DNA from: Limnoperna fortunei
Taxonomy: Eukaryota; Mollusca; Bivalvia; Mytilida; Modiolidae
NCBI GenBank assembly: GCA_944474755.1
Contig: OX104117.1
Coordinates: 64,161,522 to 64,225,521 of the forward strand
Direction of reading: 5' to 3'
DNA: 64,000 nucleotides
Part shown: positions 1 to 11,545 of the stretch, one piece after another
Numbering within the stretch: the stretch's first letter is position 1
How the letters are laid out: each line of letters starts with the position of its first letter
The notes under the pieces: model-generated
Told to the model about the DNA's origin: nothing
The model's input: only the letters and a program-made list of their open reading frames with translations
The model's database searches: none
Position numbers and translations under genes: made by a program

Positions 1-967
1 ACATCCATTTTCAGTCTGGCTTTAACGTGTGAAAAGAATGTGTGGTAGGTGAGGAAAGATGCGTCCCAGTGGAAGAAAACTGGACCAAGGAAAATAGGAT
101 GGTCACGAGAAGATTTTTGTAATATCTTTTTGTTCTTGTACACAAAGTTAGTAACATAGACAGGGCCGAGATTAAATGTTCGGTCTTCACCAACGACACA
201 ATTTCGGATCAGACTGCAAGTTTCATGTCGTCAATTTGAGATTTTGTATAGCATATAAGAGATGGTGGCTTATTATTTCCGTTGGTATTCTTGTACGAAT
301 TCGTGGTTGTTAACCATTGACAAGGCTTCTAAAACTTGATCAGCTACATTGCTAGAATAATTCGTTGTTCGCTCTTTGTCATGGTATTTTTTGATCTAAT
401 TTGCTGCAGGTCTCTTGGCGCGTCTTCTGGATTTTTAAACACCATCTCTTTGTAAATGTCTATGTTTGAACGTTTATTTCATACCCCTTGTTGTATTTCT
501 TCAAACACTTCTAGTTTAGTACGTATGTATTCGTAAGCTAGGTGCTTTGCGTTGCCGTGACTTTGGTTAGATTCTGTAAACAGGCCTGTATACTCAACAA
601 ATGCTATGTTTTCACGGATGTTTCCTTTATAATTATTCATGACCGAGTCTGATTGAACTATAAAAGATAAAAAAAAAAAATTATAGCAATTAACACGTTC
701 AATGTGTCCCGAGTGGCTTCCCGCATCGCTTGGGAGTTGTATTGTTATGGCGCGTGCCAATAAAATAATCGATAGTTCACTTATTTTGAAAGATTCCTTT
801 TTAAAAATTGGTATTCTAATTCTTTGTAAAAAGTTCTTTGATACAGCATGTTCATTGTGCTCGTTTAGTGACTTTATCATGTCCTTATTGCAATTCAGGG
901 TCCTTAGTGCACAAAGGAGGCCCTTTGCAGTATTTCTACGGACCGCATATTTAGCAGCAAGCACCAA
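1..967 (-). pseudogene. Decayed transposon-type ORF, unassigned family, running off the window edge
   Basis: On the minus strand, positions 967-479 stay open for 162 codons. After frame changes, a second clean stretch runs from about 240 to the window edge. It reads VVGEDRTFNLG, then HPIFLGPVFFHWDASF and TYHTFFSH. The stretch between them (478-240) carries stops. The D-R-T-F-N and H-W-D-A-S blocks resemble a multicopy uncharacterised ORF that I recall from mussel and other invertebrate genomes. A DDE/MULE-like transposase is possible, because a conserved aspartate begins a VD-T-F style block, but that is inference. No ATG opens the second stretch. The continuation lies upstream of base 1. I do not recognise a host gene here. 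Confidence 0.5.
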
Positions 968-2040
968 GTATAAATTAAAAGTTGGTTTTGTCTATCCGGG
1001 TCAAAAACAATCATTTTGGACCTTATAAAGATTGACAAAATTACAAAACCATTGTAAACAATAGACTTACAAACAGAACATGACAATTATGCAAAACATA
1101 AAGTCAACAGATAAGAACATGAAAGACTGTGACATCAAACCAATGGACCCTCGAGTGTCATATATTCACGCTTCTAATAACGTCACGGTAGCAGCACAAC
1201 ACTGATGTTTCGAAAAATAATTTATTGTAATGACAGGAAACAGGTGTCCACTTAATACTACGCACATCTGACTATAATTTAAAGTATTTATGATCTATTT
1301 ATCGTGATGCAGATTGTAGTAGTTATATAAATAAACTATTTGTTAATTTTCAAATTTGTTTCAATTCTCAACTGCCAAAATGTTAAATAGGTTTATAAAT
1401 TACTGGTGATTTTATAGTCGGACAATACTGTTACAATTTAAAATTATTTCAAGCAAAATGGTCGATGGTCTACATCAATTTAACGGAAATAACGTTTATT
1501 ATTTGATTTTGATTTTTAAGCGGACAGTTTATTTGATATATAAAAATGAAAACAACAAGTCTACACATATTTGTTTCATTTGACAATTATTCAGGTATTT
1601 TTAATTTTGTTCCTCTATTTTAAATATTATCTTACACAGGCTAATTATGTATGTCGTCAGTTGTTTTCCGTATTAATTTGAAATTGAAAAGCGTGCAGGT
1701 TATTGTATTTGGAATATGTTTTAACTTACTACTACAGTCAGAAATCCAGTTTACTTTATCTTTTGTTTCGTGGAACAACGTTTATGTTTTGAGTTGTTAT
1801 TAATATTCACAATATGTGTATATTACCCACGAGGCAAGAGAATAATTTAATAATAAATGTAATCAAGGTTATAAATTATACCAAGGTTATAAACTTGTCC
1901 ACACTATACAGGTATTTAGTCACGAATCATTTTTGACGCTCAAACAAATATGATCGCAAGACCTAATAATAAAATGTTGAAAAACAAAAAATCTCCAAAA
2001 AGATGTGCTGCAGCAAGATAAAGGCGATATTACAATAACA
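968..2040. other. AT-rich spacer
   Basis: I see no supported gene here. The last 180 bases hold two close copies of CAAGGTTATAAA (about 1864-1892). The second is part of a 15-base stretch shared with the far side of the neighbouring LINE near 6944. Confidence 0.5.
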
Positions 2041-2047
2041 ATAACAT

Positions 2048-2068
2048 TGAATGAATGAATGAATGAAT
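2048..2068 (-). repeat. TTCA/TGAA microsatellite tail of the LINE
   Basis: About five tandem TGAA units on the plus strand sit directly after the LINE polyadenylation signal and mark its 3' end. Confidence 0.85.
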
Positions 2069-2071
2069 AGC

Positions 2072-2077
2072 TTTATT
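2072..2077 (-). promoter_or_regulatory. LINE polyadenylation signal AATAAA
   Basis: The hexamer reads on the minus strand between the ORF2 stop and the TTCA tail, in the expected order for a LINE 3' end. Confidence 0.6.
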
Positions 2078-2208
2078 TGCAGAAAGCATATACATGCTAT
2101 AGCAACAAAATATATATACATTTAGTGACAATAGCGAATACAGAGAACAAATACATATCAGTATAAACATTATTGTATCAATACAGAAGAAGACACACAC
2201 ATTGAAAT

Positions 2209-5200
2209 CTAAATGATATTCTCGGCTCTAACTTTCCAGGCTGACTTTAAAAACATACATAATTGGTTTGCTAATTTTTTGTTCGAGCATTTTAACAAGT
2301 TGTAGAGTTTTTGTACATTTGGCCAAGAACAATAATACTTTGGCATATACAGATTTCTTAAATATCTATACCTTGGACACACCAATACAAAATGGTACTC
2401 ATCTTCGACAACATTCATATTACATAAAACACAAATTCTGTTAACCCTTTCAACATTATGGTATCTACCAGTTTCTACAAGCAATCGTAACGTTCCACTT
2501 CTCAGTTTAGTTAAAAGTTGTACATTTACATGGAAATCTAAATAATTCTCAAGACAAAATTCTTTTTTAAACTGTTTATAAATAACAAGCTTAGTACATT
2601 CTTCAAGACTAGCAAACCAAGACTGTAAATATTGGTCTTAAATACGTTGTTGTACAATTTCCAAATGAAAGAGTTCAGTGTCTTGTAAAATCCATAAATT
2701 ATAAAAACCTAAGTTACAGATCAAGTCTTTAACATTAGAAACCCAATTCTTTTTACCATTATTTGCATCATTCAGTAACAGTTTATACACATCATATACA
2801 AGAGGAGGTTTTAAGGTTAAAATGCGATACCAATATTTAATAATCTTGATATGTCTATGAACATACATAGGGTAATGACCAAGTTCACCATATAAAAATG
2901 ATAGCGGTGCGTTTTTACTCAGTTTAAGTACCAATCTACAAAAACGGTTAAATAAAAAATCTATCTCTCTAGCACTATGGAAACCCCAGATCTCTGCTCC
3001 ATAACTTAGCACCGATCCAACCATACTGTCAAATAAGTTCATCTTTTGTTCCGTGGTAATGTACAGTTGTTTGAATGAATACAGTAATGATGACATAGCC
3101 CTTCCACCTTGTTGAGCGAGGCGCTTCTGAGTTTGTAAAAATTTTCCATTCGAACTTAGTAAAACTCCCAGATAAGCGTACGAATTGACAATTTCTAGCA
3201 TAGTACCATTGTAATAAAAGTGTTCAACGATGGGTCTCCAGCCATTTCGAAAGACAACAATTTTTGTCTTATCCGAGTTGACTTCTATATTCCATTTACT
3301 ACAGTAAAGCGAAAGTTTGTCTAGAAGTTGTTGAAGGACATCGGAAGATTTTCCAAAAAGAACTATATCGTCGGCAAATAGAATGAGATAGATTAGAAGA
3401 CCATTTAGAGATACACAGTTTTCATCTGCTCCAACGGTCATATCACTTAAAATGTCATTTATGAAGAATAAAAATAAAAGAGGAGAAAGGGGTTCTCCTT
3501 GTTTAACACCCAGATGGTTTTCAAAAGAGTCTGATAGTTTTCCACCAGAACGGATTCGTAACGTTACTGAATCATAAATAGATTTTACAACGGATATAAA
3601 TTTGCTACTGATACCAGAGTTTATAAGTTTGTATATCAAAATATTTCTGTCCACTTTATCAAATGCTTTACGGAAGTCCACGAAGGCACAATAAAGCTTT
3701 TCTTTAATTCCAAGCTGGTGCGAGATAAGTCCATGTAGGGTAAATATCGCATCAATGGTTGATTTATTCGTACGGAAACCAAATTGATTGTCTATTAACT
3801 TTGACTCTTCCTCATACCACGAGAGTAAGCGTTTAGTCAATAAACTTGTAAAAAGTTTGGATAGAATACTTCCTAAAACTATCGGTCGATAATTGTTCGG
3901 GTCGCTTAGATCTCCGTTCTTAGGAACCGGAATAACGATACCCTCAGTCCAACTTTTCGGATATATTCCATGAAGAAATATTGCATTAAACAGTTTATTG
4001 AAGATTGGCACAAAAATTGGTGGACAAGATGTAATCATTTCACTTATAATGTTGTCATTTCCTCCACTTTTACCGAATTTTAAGTTCTTGATTGCAGATA
4101 TAATTTCCTCTTCCGTTATCTCAGAGTCAAGTTCATCAATAATAGTATCTGGTGTAAAGTTTGTGTTATCTAACAGATTCTTAATCTCGTCACATAACAA
4201 CGGTGGCTCGGACCCAAGAATAGTTTCAAAGTGATTAAGCATAATGTCACTGTCAATCGGACACTTTTGTCTTGATTTTGACCTTATTGCTGACCAAAAC
4301 TTTCTCGGTTCAGTCTTTGCAACACTACAAAGTTCTAATCCTCTTCTTTTCTTGTATTGAAATTTGGCTCTTCTTTTAATGCTGTTAAATTGATTTCGGG
4401 CGGCTATAGATAAATGTCTATTACAATCTGTAGGGTGCCGGTAATAAAAATTTCTAGCACGGTGAAACGCAATACGGGCTTTTGCACACTTCGCGTCAAA
4501 CCAATCGTTTTGCGGAACCTCGCGGACCGGAACATTGTCTTTGCGGCTAATGGTCGATTTTCCATTTACTCTAAATGCACAGTCATATATTGTATTCGTT
4601 ATCTCCCTTACTACATTATCTATATCCGTTTCGCTATTCAATTCACTAACCAAATTCAATAATCTATTTCGTTGTTTCTGGAGCGCTTGTAGGTATTGTT
4701 CATTTTTATTCATATCCCATTTAATGAATCTATGCACCCCGGGAGTATCCCTTTGAGCCTGTGTCGGTTTAAAGAAATTGAATTCGAAAAAAACGGGCAT
4801 GTGATCGGAAAATTCATTCATCTGTAAGATAGAGAAGTCACTAAGAATATCAAAATTGCTAGGTGATAATAGAAGATAGTCATTTACGCTACGTCCCTTA
4901 TTGGTACAGAAGGTAAAGTGACCATGTTTATCTTTAAAAAGTCTACCATTGGCTACATTCAATCCGGTGTTAAAACAAAGTTGTAGTAGTTTTCTACCAA
5001 AGGGATTAACGGTTTTGTCCATTGACTGGCGATCAGAGATCATAGGGGTATTCATATGCTCAACACTTTCAACATATCTATCTAAGTTATCCGGTGACAA
5101 TATATCACTAAGTACACCTATGCGACTATTTAAATCACCACAGACTAATACAGTACCTTTGTGTTTAAAAAACATAACAATATCTTCAATATTTTCATGA

Positions 5201-5607
5201 AAATCAAAGTCACTAATGTTATAAAAGTTAGATTTCTCATGTGGTATATAAGCAAAACATACATAAACATTATTTGCAATATTAAAAAATGATTTATCTA
5301 ATTTTAATACAATAATACCCTCATTGTGTATTTTTTCTACAAACAAGCCATCCAATAAAAAGGATTTACAATAAATTGCTACTCCTCCTTCATTTCTAGT
5401 ACCTATGTTAACATTTCTACAAAGGCATACTGCATTTTTGAAACCTTCAATACAAAGTTCTGATTTATCATTTAACCAAGTTTCGCTGAAAAATAAAATA
5501 TCGTAATTGGTTATTAGGTTTAAAAAATCATTGTCATCTTTAATAGAATTTAATCCGTGAACATTCCAACTTAAACATTTTATTTTAAATTGTTCTCTTG
5601 GCCTGTC
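2209..5607 (-). pseudogene. LINE ORF2: endonuclease plus reverse transcriptase, one nonsense codon
   Basis: This is the catalytic protein for target-primed reverse transcription. The frame is open from 5607. The endonuclease begins near 5578 (CLSWNVHGLNS), with SETWL, CGDLNSRIG and the catalytic FSDHMP block. The reverse transcriptase has FVDFRKAFDK, GVKQGEPLSPL and the intact catalytic box LFADDIVLF at about 3380-3360. A TAA at 2640-2638 interrupts the frame. The same frame then stays open to 2209 and encodes the C-terminal zinc-finger-like block CVLCNMN...H...C, so a single nonsense mutation splits an otherwise whole protein of about 1,120 residues. No in-frame ATG precedes the endonuclease. 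The first codons overlap the ORF1 stop, which suggests coupled translation or a lost start codon. Confidence 0.9.
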
Positions 5608-6757
5608 CTATGGTACATACTCTTTACCACCCACAAAAATACGGTCTCTGACAAAGTAGGCCTTAATGTCACGCTCTCGCAACTCTTTAGGATAGGAAGC
5701 TGATCTCGTCTGCTCTTTTGGACCTCCAATGGAAGTTGCTCTGAGATGCCGAATTCTGATCCTTTCAAATTTTTGGCCGATCTTTTAACCATGTCTCTGC
5801 TTTCAAAATTGGCAAATTTAACCAATATTGGGCGAATTTTGTGACTCTTTTTTCCAATGCGGTTTGCTTCAGTTACCCCAATTTTGGTAGGGACATAGTC
5901 GATTTTAAGTTGATTTTCACAAAAAGTTTTAATAACTTCGACACAGTTCTCTCCTTTATGTTGAAGAAAAGTAAGTTGTTACGCATAGACTTCATTTGGA
6001 CATCTATTAGATCGCTTTTCAGTTTCTCATGTTCTTTCCTGATGTCGGTTAACGCTTCTCCTAAATCTGGAACTGCAGATGTGTCTGATTTTAGCTGTTT
6101 TGAAATATTGCTTATCTCAGTTCTAACCTTTGTGAAATTTTGTTTCTGCTTGTCATACTCGTCACTGAGCAGTTGGGCACTTCTTTCAACTTGATCCATT
6201 CTTTCGTCCATCACTTTTACGTCCTTTTCAAGTTTCGTAACTTTACTACTTACAATCGAAACGGCTGATTCAATCTTGTCAAGTTTGCTCAACTTTGTTT
6301 CTAATTTATCCATTCGTCTAAAAAGTTCGTCTACCCATGGCGGTTTATGATCTGAACTCGCCGGTACTTGATGTGCAGGGGGTGGTGTATGTTGAGACGG
6401 GATTGGGTACATCATGCTTGGATTTGGAGTTGAACAGTGTTGTTGGAACATCGGATTCGGATTTCCAGTAAACATTATAAAGTCAGTGTTGTATCTAGAA
6501 GTTGTTGTATTGTTTGTTTTATATATATTATCGGGTGAATTGTTTATGTTTGAACTGTCATTTAAACGAGCACCTGTGTTCTCACCTGTGTTTTCACCTT
6601 TGTTTACATTCTCGTCCGATGGAATGTTTGTAGGTTTGTTCTTTTTCTTCTTCTTCTTGCGTCTTTGCTTCTGGTTTGGACTATTGGATGTATTATGTTC
6701 ACTTGATGTATCAATTTGGTTAAGTCCACGTTTTCCTCCACGAATCATATTATTCAC
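5580..6757 (-). pseudogene. LINE ORF1: L1-type nucleic-acid-binding protein, frameshifted
   Basis: It starts at ATG 6757-6755 with a basic stretch (QKQRRKKKKKK, near residue 30). A proline- and asparagine-rich linker follows, then a heptad-rich coiled coil (about residues 145-240) and the start of an RRM-like domain (MRNNLLFFNIKE). The frame is lost near 5953, and the first frame ends at 5873. The second frame continues through KIRPILVKFANFESRD to a TAA at 5582-5580. One missing base (GGAG-GAG reduced to GGAGAG) explains the break. The layout (coiled coil, RRM, C-terminal domain) matches the L1 ORF1p / Transposase_22 type, which forms trimers that coat element RNA in the cytoplasm. Confidence 0.8.
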
Positions 6758-6955
6758 ATTATTAACATTTTATCTCTCCGTTTAAAAACCCTGCCATCCG
6801 CCATATTGTCACCAAAACTTATTTGTCAATTTCAGTAAATTTAAGCAACCACTATATTCAAGAATGAATAATGATATTTATGTCAGCCCCGAAGTGTGAT
6901 CACCTAAGTGGTTATAACTTCGGGGACAAAAAGTCCAAAAAAGATACCAAGGTTA

Positions 6956-8540
6956 TAACAATAAATACTATTGCCTGCTGTAGATAATCTAATATGTAAA
7001 TTCTGTCTAGAAAAACATATGTGATATTTATGTTGGAAGAACGTTTCTAGGGATTACACATGGGAGTACCAATAGTCTATGTGTTCAATATTGAGAAATG
7101 TGTTATACTTTGTAAAAGGTCAGTATTTGTCCGTCATAAATTTAAATGCTGGATCATATTATTTTATTTCAATATGACAACCATTATTTTAATGATGACA
7201 TTTAATTATTGAGTCAAATAAGGGCAAATGCATCTTTGACCTTTAAGTTCCAATTGGTTCTGTAAAATGTAATTTTAAAGTTTAATTATAAATGACTTAA
7301 ATTCCGTTGGTCAACACTAGGGTGGATCTGGGGATACGTTTTAAATTTTTGAAATTAGTTTTGTACACTTTTTCATTTTTATATACAAGCACAATGCGAA
7401 ATAAAATAAAATCACATAACTTTGAAATTGATAAATTTTACTCATGAACAACTCTTAAAGTTTACAATTTTATTATAAAAAACACTATGTCATTGGAGAA
7501 CTACCAAAACTCTGGAGAACCCCCACAACTCTAATTTTATATACTCGGATAAATTCGTCACATTTCATTTCCAGATTTCCAGGAGGAACAAGCTAAATCA
7601 GAAATCGGTATGTATATTCAGTTATTAAAGTTTTTTTATTGTTTCCTCGATTTCAGTAGCGGTTTGTGTTTTTTCTGTTTTGTTTTTATTGTTTTTTTCT
7701 TTCTTTCTTTGATTTTTGTTTGTTATTTATTTATCAACATTCCCTTAGCAACACGCGTTTACAACTAAATGCTGAAAAATGACGTATAATTTATTTTTCC
7801 GATATTGAGTATATATTACAAAGTAGTCACCATGTATAACCGGTATCACTTGAACAAGGACAAGTCTTGAATTTCTCATCAATAAAAGTCTATATGTCAT
7901 TCGTATCTCAAACGATTGTTTACAACAACCTGTATTAACATGTATGAGAGAGGCTTTTAAAACATTCCTGGATTCTGGAAGTTGTCTTGAATGCTGAAAA
8001 AAACTATTTTTTGACAAAACACGAATGTTGCCTGGTGTGGTGTAACTTTTTAGGATCAGACTGCACTATAATGTATCCAGATGCATGTAAATGTTTTCTC
8101 TGATTTATCTTTCTGGGAAGGATAAAAGTACGAGAAGTCAACAATTAAGTTTATCAAGTATTTCAGCTTTATATGATGAAATTTTAAGTAAACACTGTTA
8201 TGCAGAAGAAGTCTTTGTTCTTTTGTTTAAATTGATTCTCACCAAGTTATGTGTGATTTATGTCTGTTCGTTTGTTTGTCTGTATGTATAAAACTTAAAA
8301 ATTTTGCATAATTTTTCTGAATGTCAATATGTGTTTAGGATTTTGTAGAATATCTTTTATTGTTTTTTGTCACGTTTAATAATAGGGTTTTCGGTATTGT
8401 TTAGTCTTGTTTTATATCCTGTAAAATTTGAAACTAAATGATTTGAAACATAATGAGTCAGTAATTGAACGGCCGATTTAACAAAAATAAATAAAACGTT
8501 CTTTTAATGTATAGTTAATTCAGGTTATAAAAATGACATA
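6956..8540. other. AT-rich spacer
   Basis: No gene is supported. A T-rich low-complexity run lies at about 7630-7735. ORFs at 7745-8017 (-) and 8091-8291 (+) lack any recognisable domain or start context. Confidence 0.5.
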
Positions 8541-8541
8541 T

Positions 8542-8575
8542 AATACAATACAATACAATACAATACAATACAATA
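8542..8575 (+). repeat. ACAAT pentanucleotide microsatellite
   Basis: About six and a half perfect tandem units directly precede the foldback element at 8588. Confidence 0.9.
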
Positions 8576-8587
8576 GTATATTATTTT

Positions 8588-8708
8588 AGAATTGAATGCA
8601 TTATTTTGAACTTCATTTACGTATGCGCTACCGCGCTTCATGATGAAAATGTGCTTCGGTCAACGCTTTCATACGTCAATGAAACTTCAAAATAATGCAT
8701 TCAATTCT
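8588..8708. mobile_element. Foldback (MITE-like) element
   Basis: Arms at 8588-8625 and 8670-8708 are near-perfect inverted copies of each other around a 44-base, GC-richer loop. Each arm contains the same AATGCATT core. No coding capacity. It is probably a non-autonomous DNA element. Confidence 0.7.
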
Positions 8709-9311
8709 TATATTTACATTTTATTTCATATAAACAAAAAAAAAATGCCGGGGTCCTGATTTAAATCGTGCACAATGTATTTTTGTTGATTAAAATCATT
8801 CCGCAGTGTTTGTTTACTGTGGACGTAGTCAAGGAAGCGCGTGCTCTTCATGGCTACCGGTTTCATTGAGAAATGCAAAAAAATGATTCTACGTCATCTG
8901 TAGCCTTTTGAACCAATAAAAATCTCGGATATCGATGAAAGACATACGTAATGTAAATATATTGTAATGCAAATATATATCGTCGTTTACAGTTCCATAA
9001 TTGTTTGTTTTTGTTTCAAACATACAATGATTTCTTTCATATCGTTTTTTATGTAACTACCTTTTTACTCCTTTCTATCTAAACGTGTGAAAATTTTATT
9101 GTTCTGTATTCTGTAGGTTGATTGATTAATTTATAAGTGAGCCACATGGATTGATTTCTTATAGCTACAAACCTAATGAAAACACATTAAAAGCGCTGTT
9201 ACTTGTACCGTATAGATTAAAGTAAAGACATTTATCGTATCGTTTTACGGGGAATGTATATTTATTATTTACCCAGTAACTCAATTAGGTCTTCATTGGT
9301 TTTTCTTTAAG
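8709..9311. other. Upstream region of the cysteine-rich peptide gene
   Basis: No ORF is supported. A TATA-like stretch (gtatatttatt) lies near 9255. The bases just before the ATG (tttttctttaag) could be either leader or a splice acceptor of a 5' UTR intron. Confidence 0.4.
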
Positions 9312-9548
9312 ATGACCATGAATCGCCTGTTTTGTTTAATTGTGGTAGCTGTTCTCAGTGTACAGATCATTTCTGCAGACCTTGTATGTAAAAGTGGATG
9401 TTCCAAAGAGTACTTCGACTGTACAGATGCCTATAGATGTATAGAAAGGTTTGCTGACATGGACAAGTGCCTTAAATACTGCGACCATCGATCAAAGGAA
9501 TGCGCGAAAAAGTGTGAAGTCGATGATATTCTACATAACAGAAAATAA
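9312..9548 (+). CDS. Secreted eight-cysteine peptide
   Basis: The 78-residue ORF starts MTMNR. The second Met at 9318 is an alternative start. Residues 4-22 form a hydrophobic signal peptide with likely cleavage after ISA, leaving a mature chain of about 56 residues. The mature part has eight cysteines spaced C-x3-C-x6-C-x5-C-x9-C-x3-C-x6-C-x3-C. The first C-x3-C-x6-C recurs in the second half, which suggests two similar helical-hairpin units and probably four disulphides. Acidic and basic residues balance, so it does not look like a typical cationic antimicrobial peptide. An AATAAA follows 46 bases after the stop. It matches no mussel peptide family I can name with confidence. Defence, shell or venom-like roles are all open, and I assign none. 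Confidence 0.72.
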   Translation: MTMNRLFCLIVVAVLSVQIISADLVCKSGCSKEYFDCTDAYRCIERFADMDKCLKYCDHRSKECAKKCEVDDILHNRK

Positions 9549-9593
9549 CACTTTTATGTAATGAGTTTAATGCATATATCATTGTAGAAGGAT

Positions 9594-9599
9594 AATAAA
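9594..9599 (+). promoter_or_regulatory. Polyadenylation signal for the cysteine-rich peptide
   Basis: AATAAA lies 46 bases past the stop codon on the same strand. Confidence 0.6.
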
Positions 9600-11428
9600 T
9601 GATAGGAATGATAGACTTCGCACTGTTTTCTGTATTAATGTCATCGTGTAATTTTAACATTTGTTTTTTTAATTCTGCCGACGTGTATTCAATAGCAACA
9701 TTGAAAATTATGCCTTGATACATTTTGTTCCGATTCGCCACTACCGTCTAACCGAAATTGTCTTTCCTGTATTCAGCGTAATTATTAAGGTGATCAAGAT
9801 TATTGAATTATCTCTTGATAACGGCATCAATACACTTTAAGTTCAATTTTCTCTTTATTTCTTTTTTGTGTTGTTTTAACATTTGTGCCTATTGCTAAAT
9901 AGAAAATTGTGTTTAAAAATTGATCCGACATATTGAAACAAGATTATAGGGATTGATGAGAATTATGTTCGAAAATATGTAAAAAGTTAGATAATGGTGA
10001 AAAAAGGAAAAAAAGGGTTTCCACGAGTATAATGCACATACATAAACAGTCGCAGGATATTATGTTTAGTAAAATGTAACGCATGGTATTGGTAGAGTGG
10101 TAGTAGTTCCCGCTATCTATTTAACTTTAGGTCAATACACAAGTGTTGACAAACACATTATTGTGTGAAAATTGTCGAAGTAGTGTCTTCTTTACAATGG
10201 AGCAATTATCACATGAAAGATAATCAATATAAAAATAAATCCATTCATAATAACGAACACTCCCCACTTTCAACTACATTTTCTTCTATAATAAGAATAT
10301 TAAAGACGTTACCAGGACAAATAATAATTAAAACCATCTTAACCTTTTTTGCTAATCCAGTACTTACCAGGATGTCAGGTCCGTTGATGCATTGTGATTG
10401 TCCTTCATTTAGAAAAAATCTTATAACAAACCGCTTACAGATTGTATTTACAGTACTCTAGAAATGTATTCAGATGATCCGCTATAAAGTGTGAGATTTA
10501 GGTACTGATTATAAATCCACGCTGCCTACACCAATAAATCATTAAACCAAAGAGAACCAAGAAGCAATCATGAAAAACAACAGCTTTTCAAAAACCATCC
10601 CATACATTTAAACCAATCGTGTAGAATTGTGAACAGAATAGTTCTTTGCGATTTTAGTAATATGTATCGGGACCGAAAGAAATTAAACTTGGGTTTTATT
10701 GTTCATGTTTTTGGCTATTAGCTTGTAAACTTGAATATATAGAGAGAAACTGTAAACAACACAAAAAGCTGTAGATATAATAAGTCAAACAATGTTTTTA
10801 TGGCAAATTTATTCTGTAAAAATAGCTAATTGTCAGTTGTCTTGTAGGGAAGCGATTATATGTTCTTATGATTCTCTAGATAAAACCTATTTAAAAATGT
10901 GATTAATAGTTAATAATACTGTATATTTTCAAGTTTGTTTAAATTAAATAACACAAATTAGTTTATTAACTGATCAAAACCTCTCTAAAAAAATTATTAC
11001 TTGTCCTTCCACACCTAACAATAAATATTTATAGGACGCAGGTAATGGTGATATGTTGATACAAGACATAATTTATCTGCTTTTCTTTTCGTTGTTCGAT
11101 AAAAGCTAGTTGTCCACAAAAAGCGGGGCTTTTGTTAAAATGCTTTAGAGGTACTTTTGGGGCACAATTTAAAAAAGAATCTTTGAAGAAACTTAAACAT
11201 TTGAATCGGATTAATGTGGTGGATTAAAAATAATTTAGCTCAGTGAAAACGGAAGAATCTTCTGCACCCGAGTCTCTGTTCATACTGTACTTTATGACCA
11301 TCAAATGCCATTGACTTTATATTCACTGATTGAATTTAAATAAAAGTATATTTATCAACATTAAAGCAAGAATACTGTTACCTAAATAACTTAAAACCAC
11401 GTATCAAATGTCTATCTAAGAAGGAATG
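9600..11428. other. AT-rich spacer
   Basis: I see no gene or recognisable element. The ORF at 10165-10461 has no domain, signal or start context. Confidence 0.5.
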
Positions 11429-11545
11429 TCATGGTTCTAGGATCATTGTACAACTTATAGGTGGTTTTTTCCTTTTCATAATTTTTTCTTTTTATTGTAC
11501 CCTCGATTGTCGTCATGAACTCGGCTGCACAACAGTCTGTTTTAT
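11429..11545 (-). pseudogene. Worn fragment of the PAN-type last exon of the lectin-PAN family
   Basis: Read on the minus strand, the stretch CCAAEFMTT aligns with CCVAEFMTT of the intact gene's last exon. It continues with a basic KRK segment and YKLYNDP aligned to HNLYNNP. Several substitutions and indels, and the absence of the first half of the exon, make it a relic. It lies about 870 bases beyond the last exon of the larger pseudogene on the same strand, so it could be a duplicated exon or what is left of a further gene copy. Confidence 0.65.

Larger units (their letters stand above)
2041..6955 (-). mobile_element. Nearly full-length non-LTR retrotransposon (LINE) with L1-type ORF1
   Basis: The order on the minus strand is a 5' leader (about 6955-6758), ORF1 (6757-5580), ORF2 with endonuclease and reverse transcriptase (5607-2209), a short 3' UTR, an AATAAA signal (2077-2072) and a simple TTCA tail (2068-2048). 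A tetranucleotide tail in place of poly-A is common among invertebrate LINEs. The copy is recent: only one clear nonsense codon and one clear single-base frameshift break it. Possible target duplications are ataacaataa (about 2034 and 6956) or a 15-base ataccaaggttataa (about 1878 and 6944). I cannot choose between them. The clade is not resolved. Confidence 0.85.

Noticed and set aside
3998..6785. Several plus-strand ORFs
   Set aside because: They are antisense shadows of the LINE ORFs.
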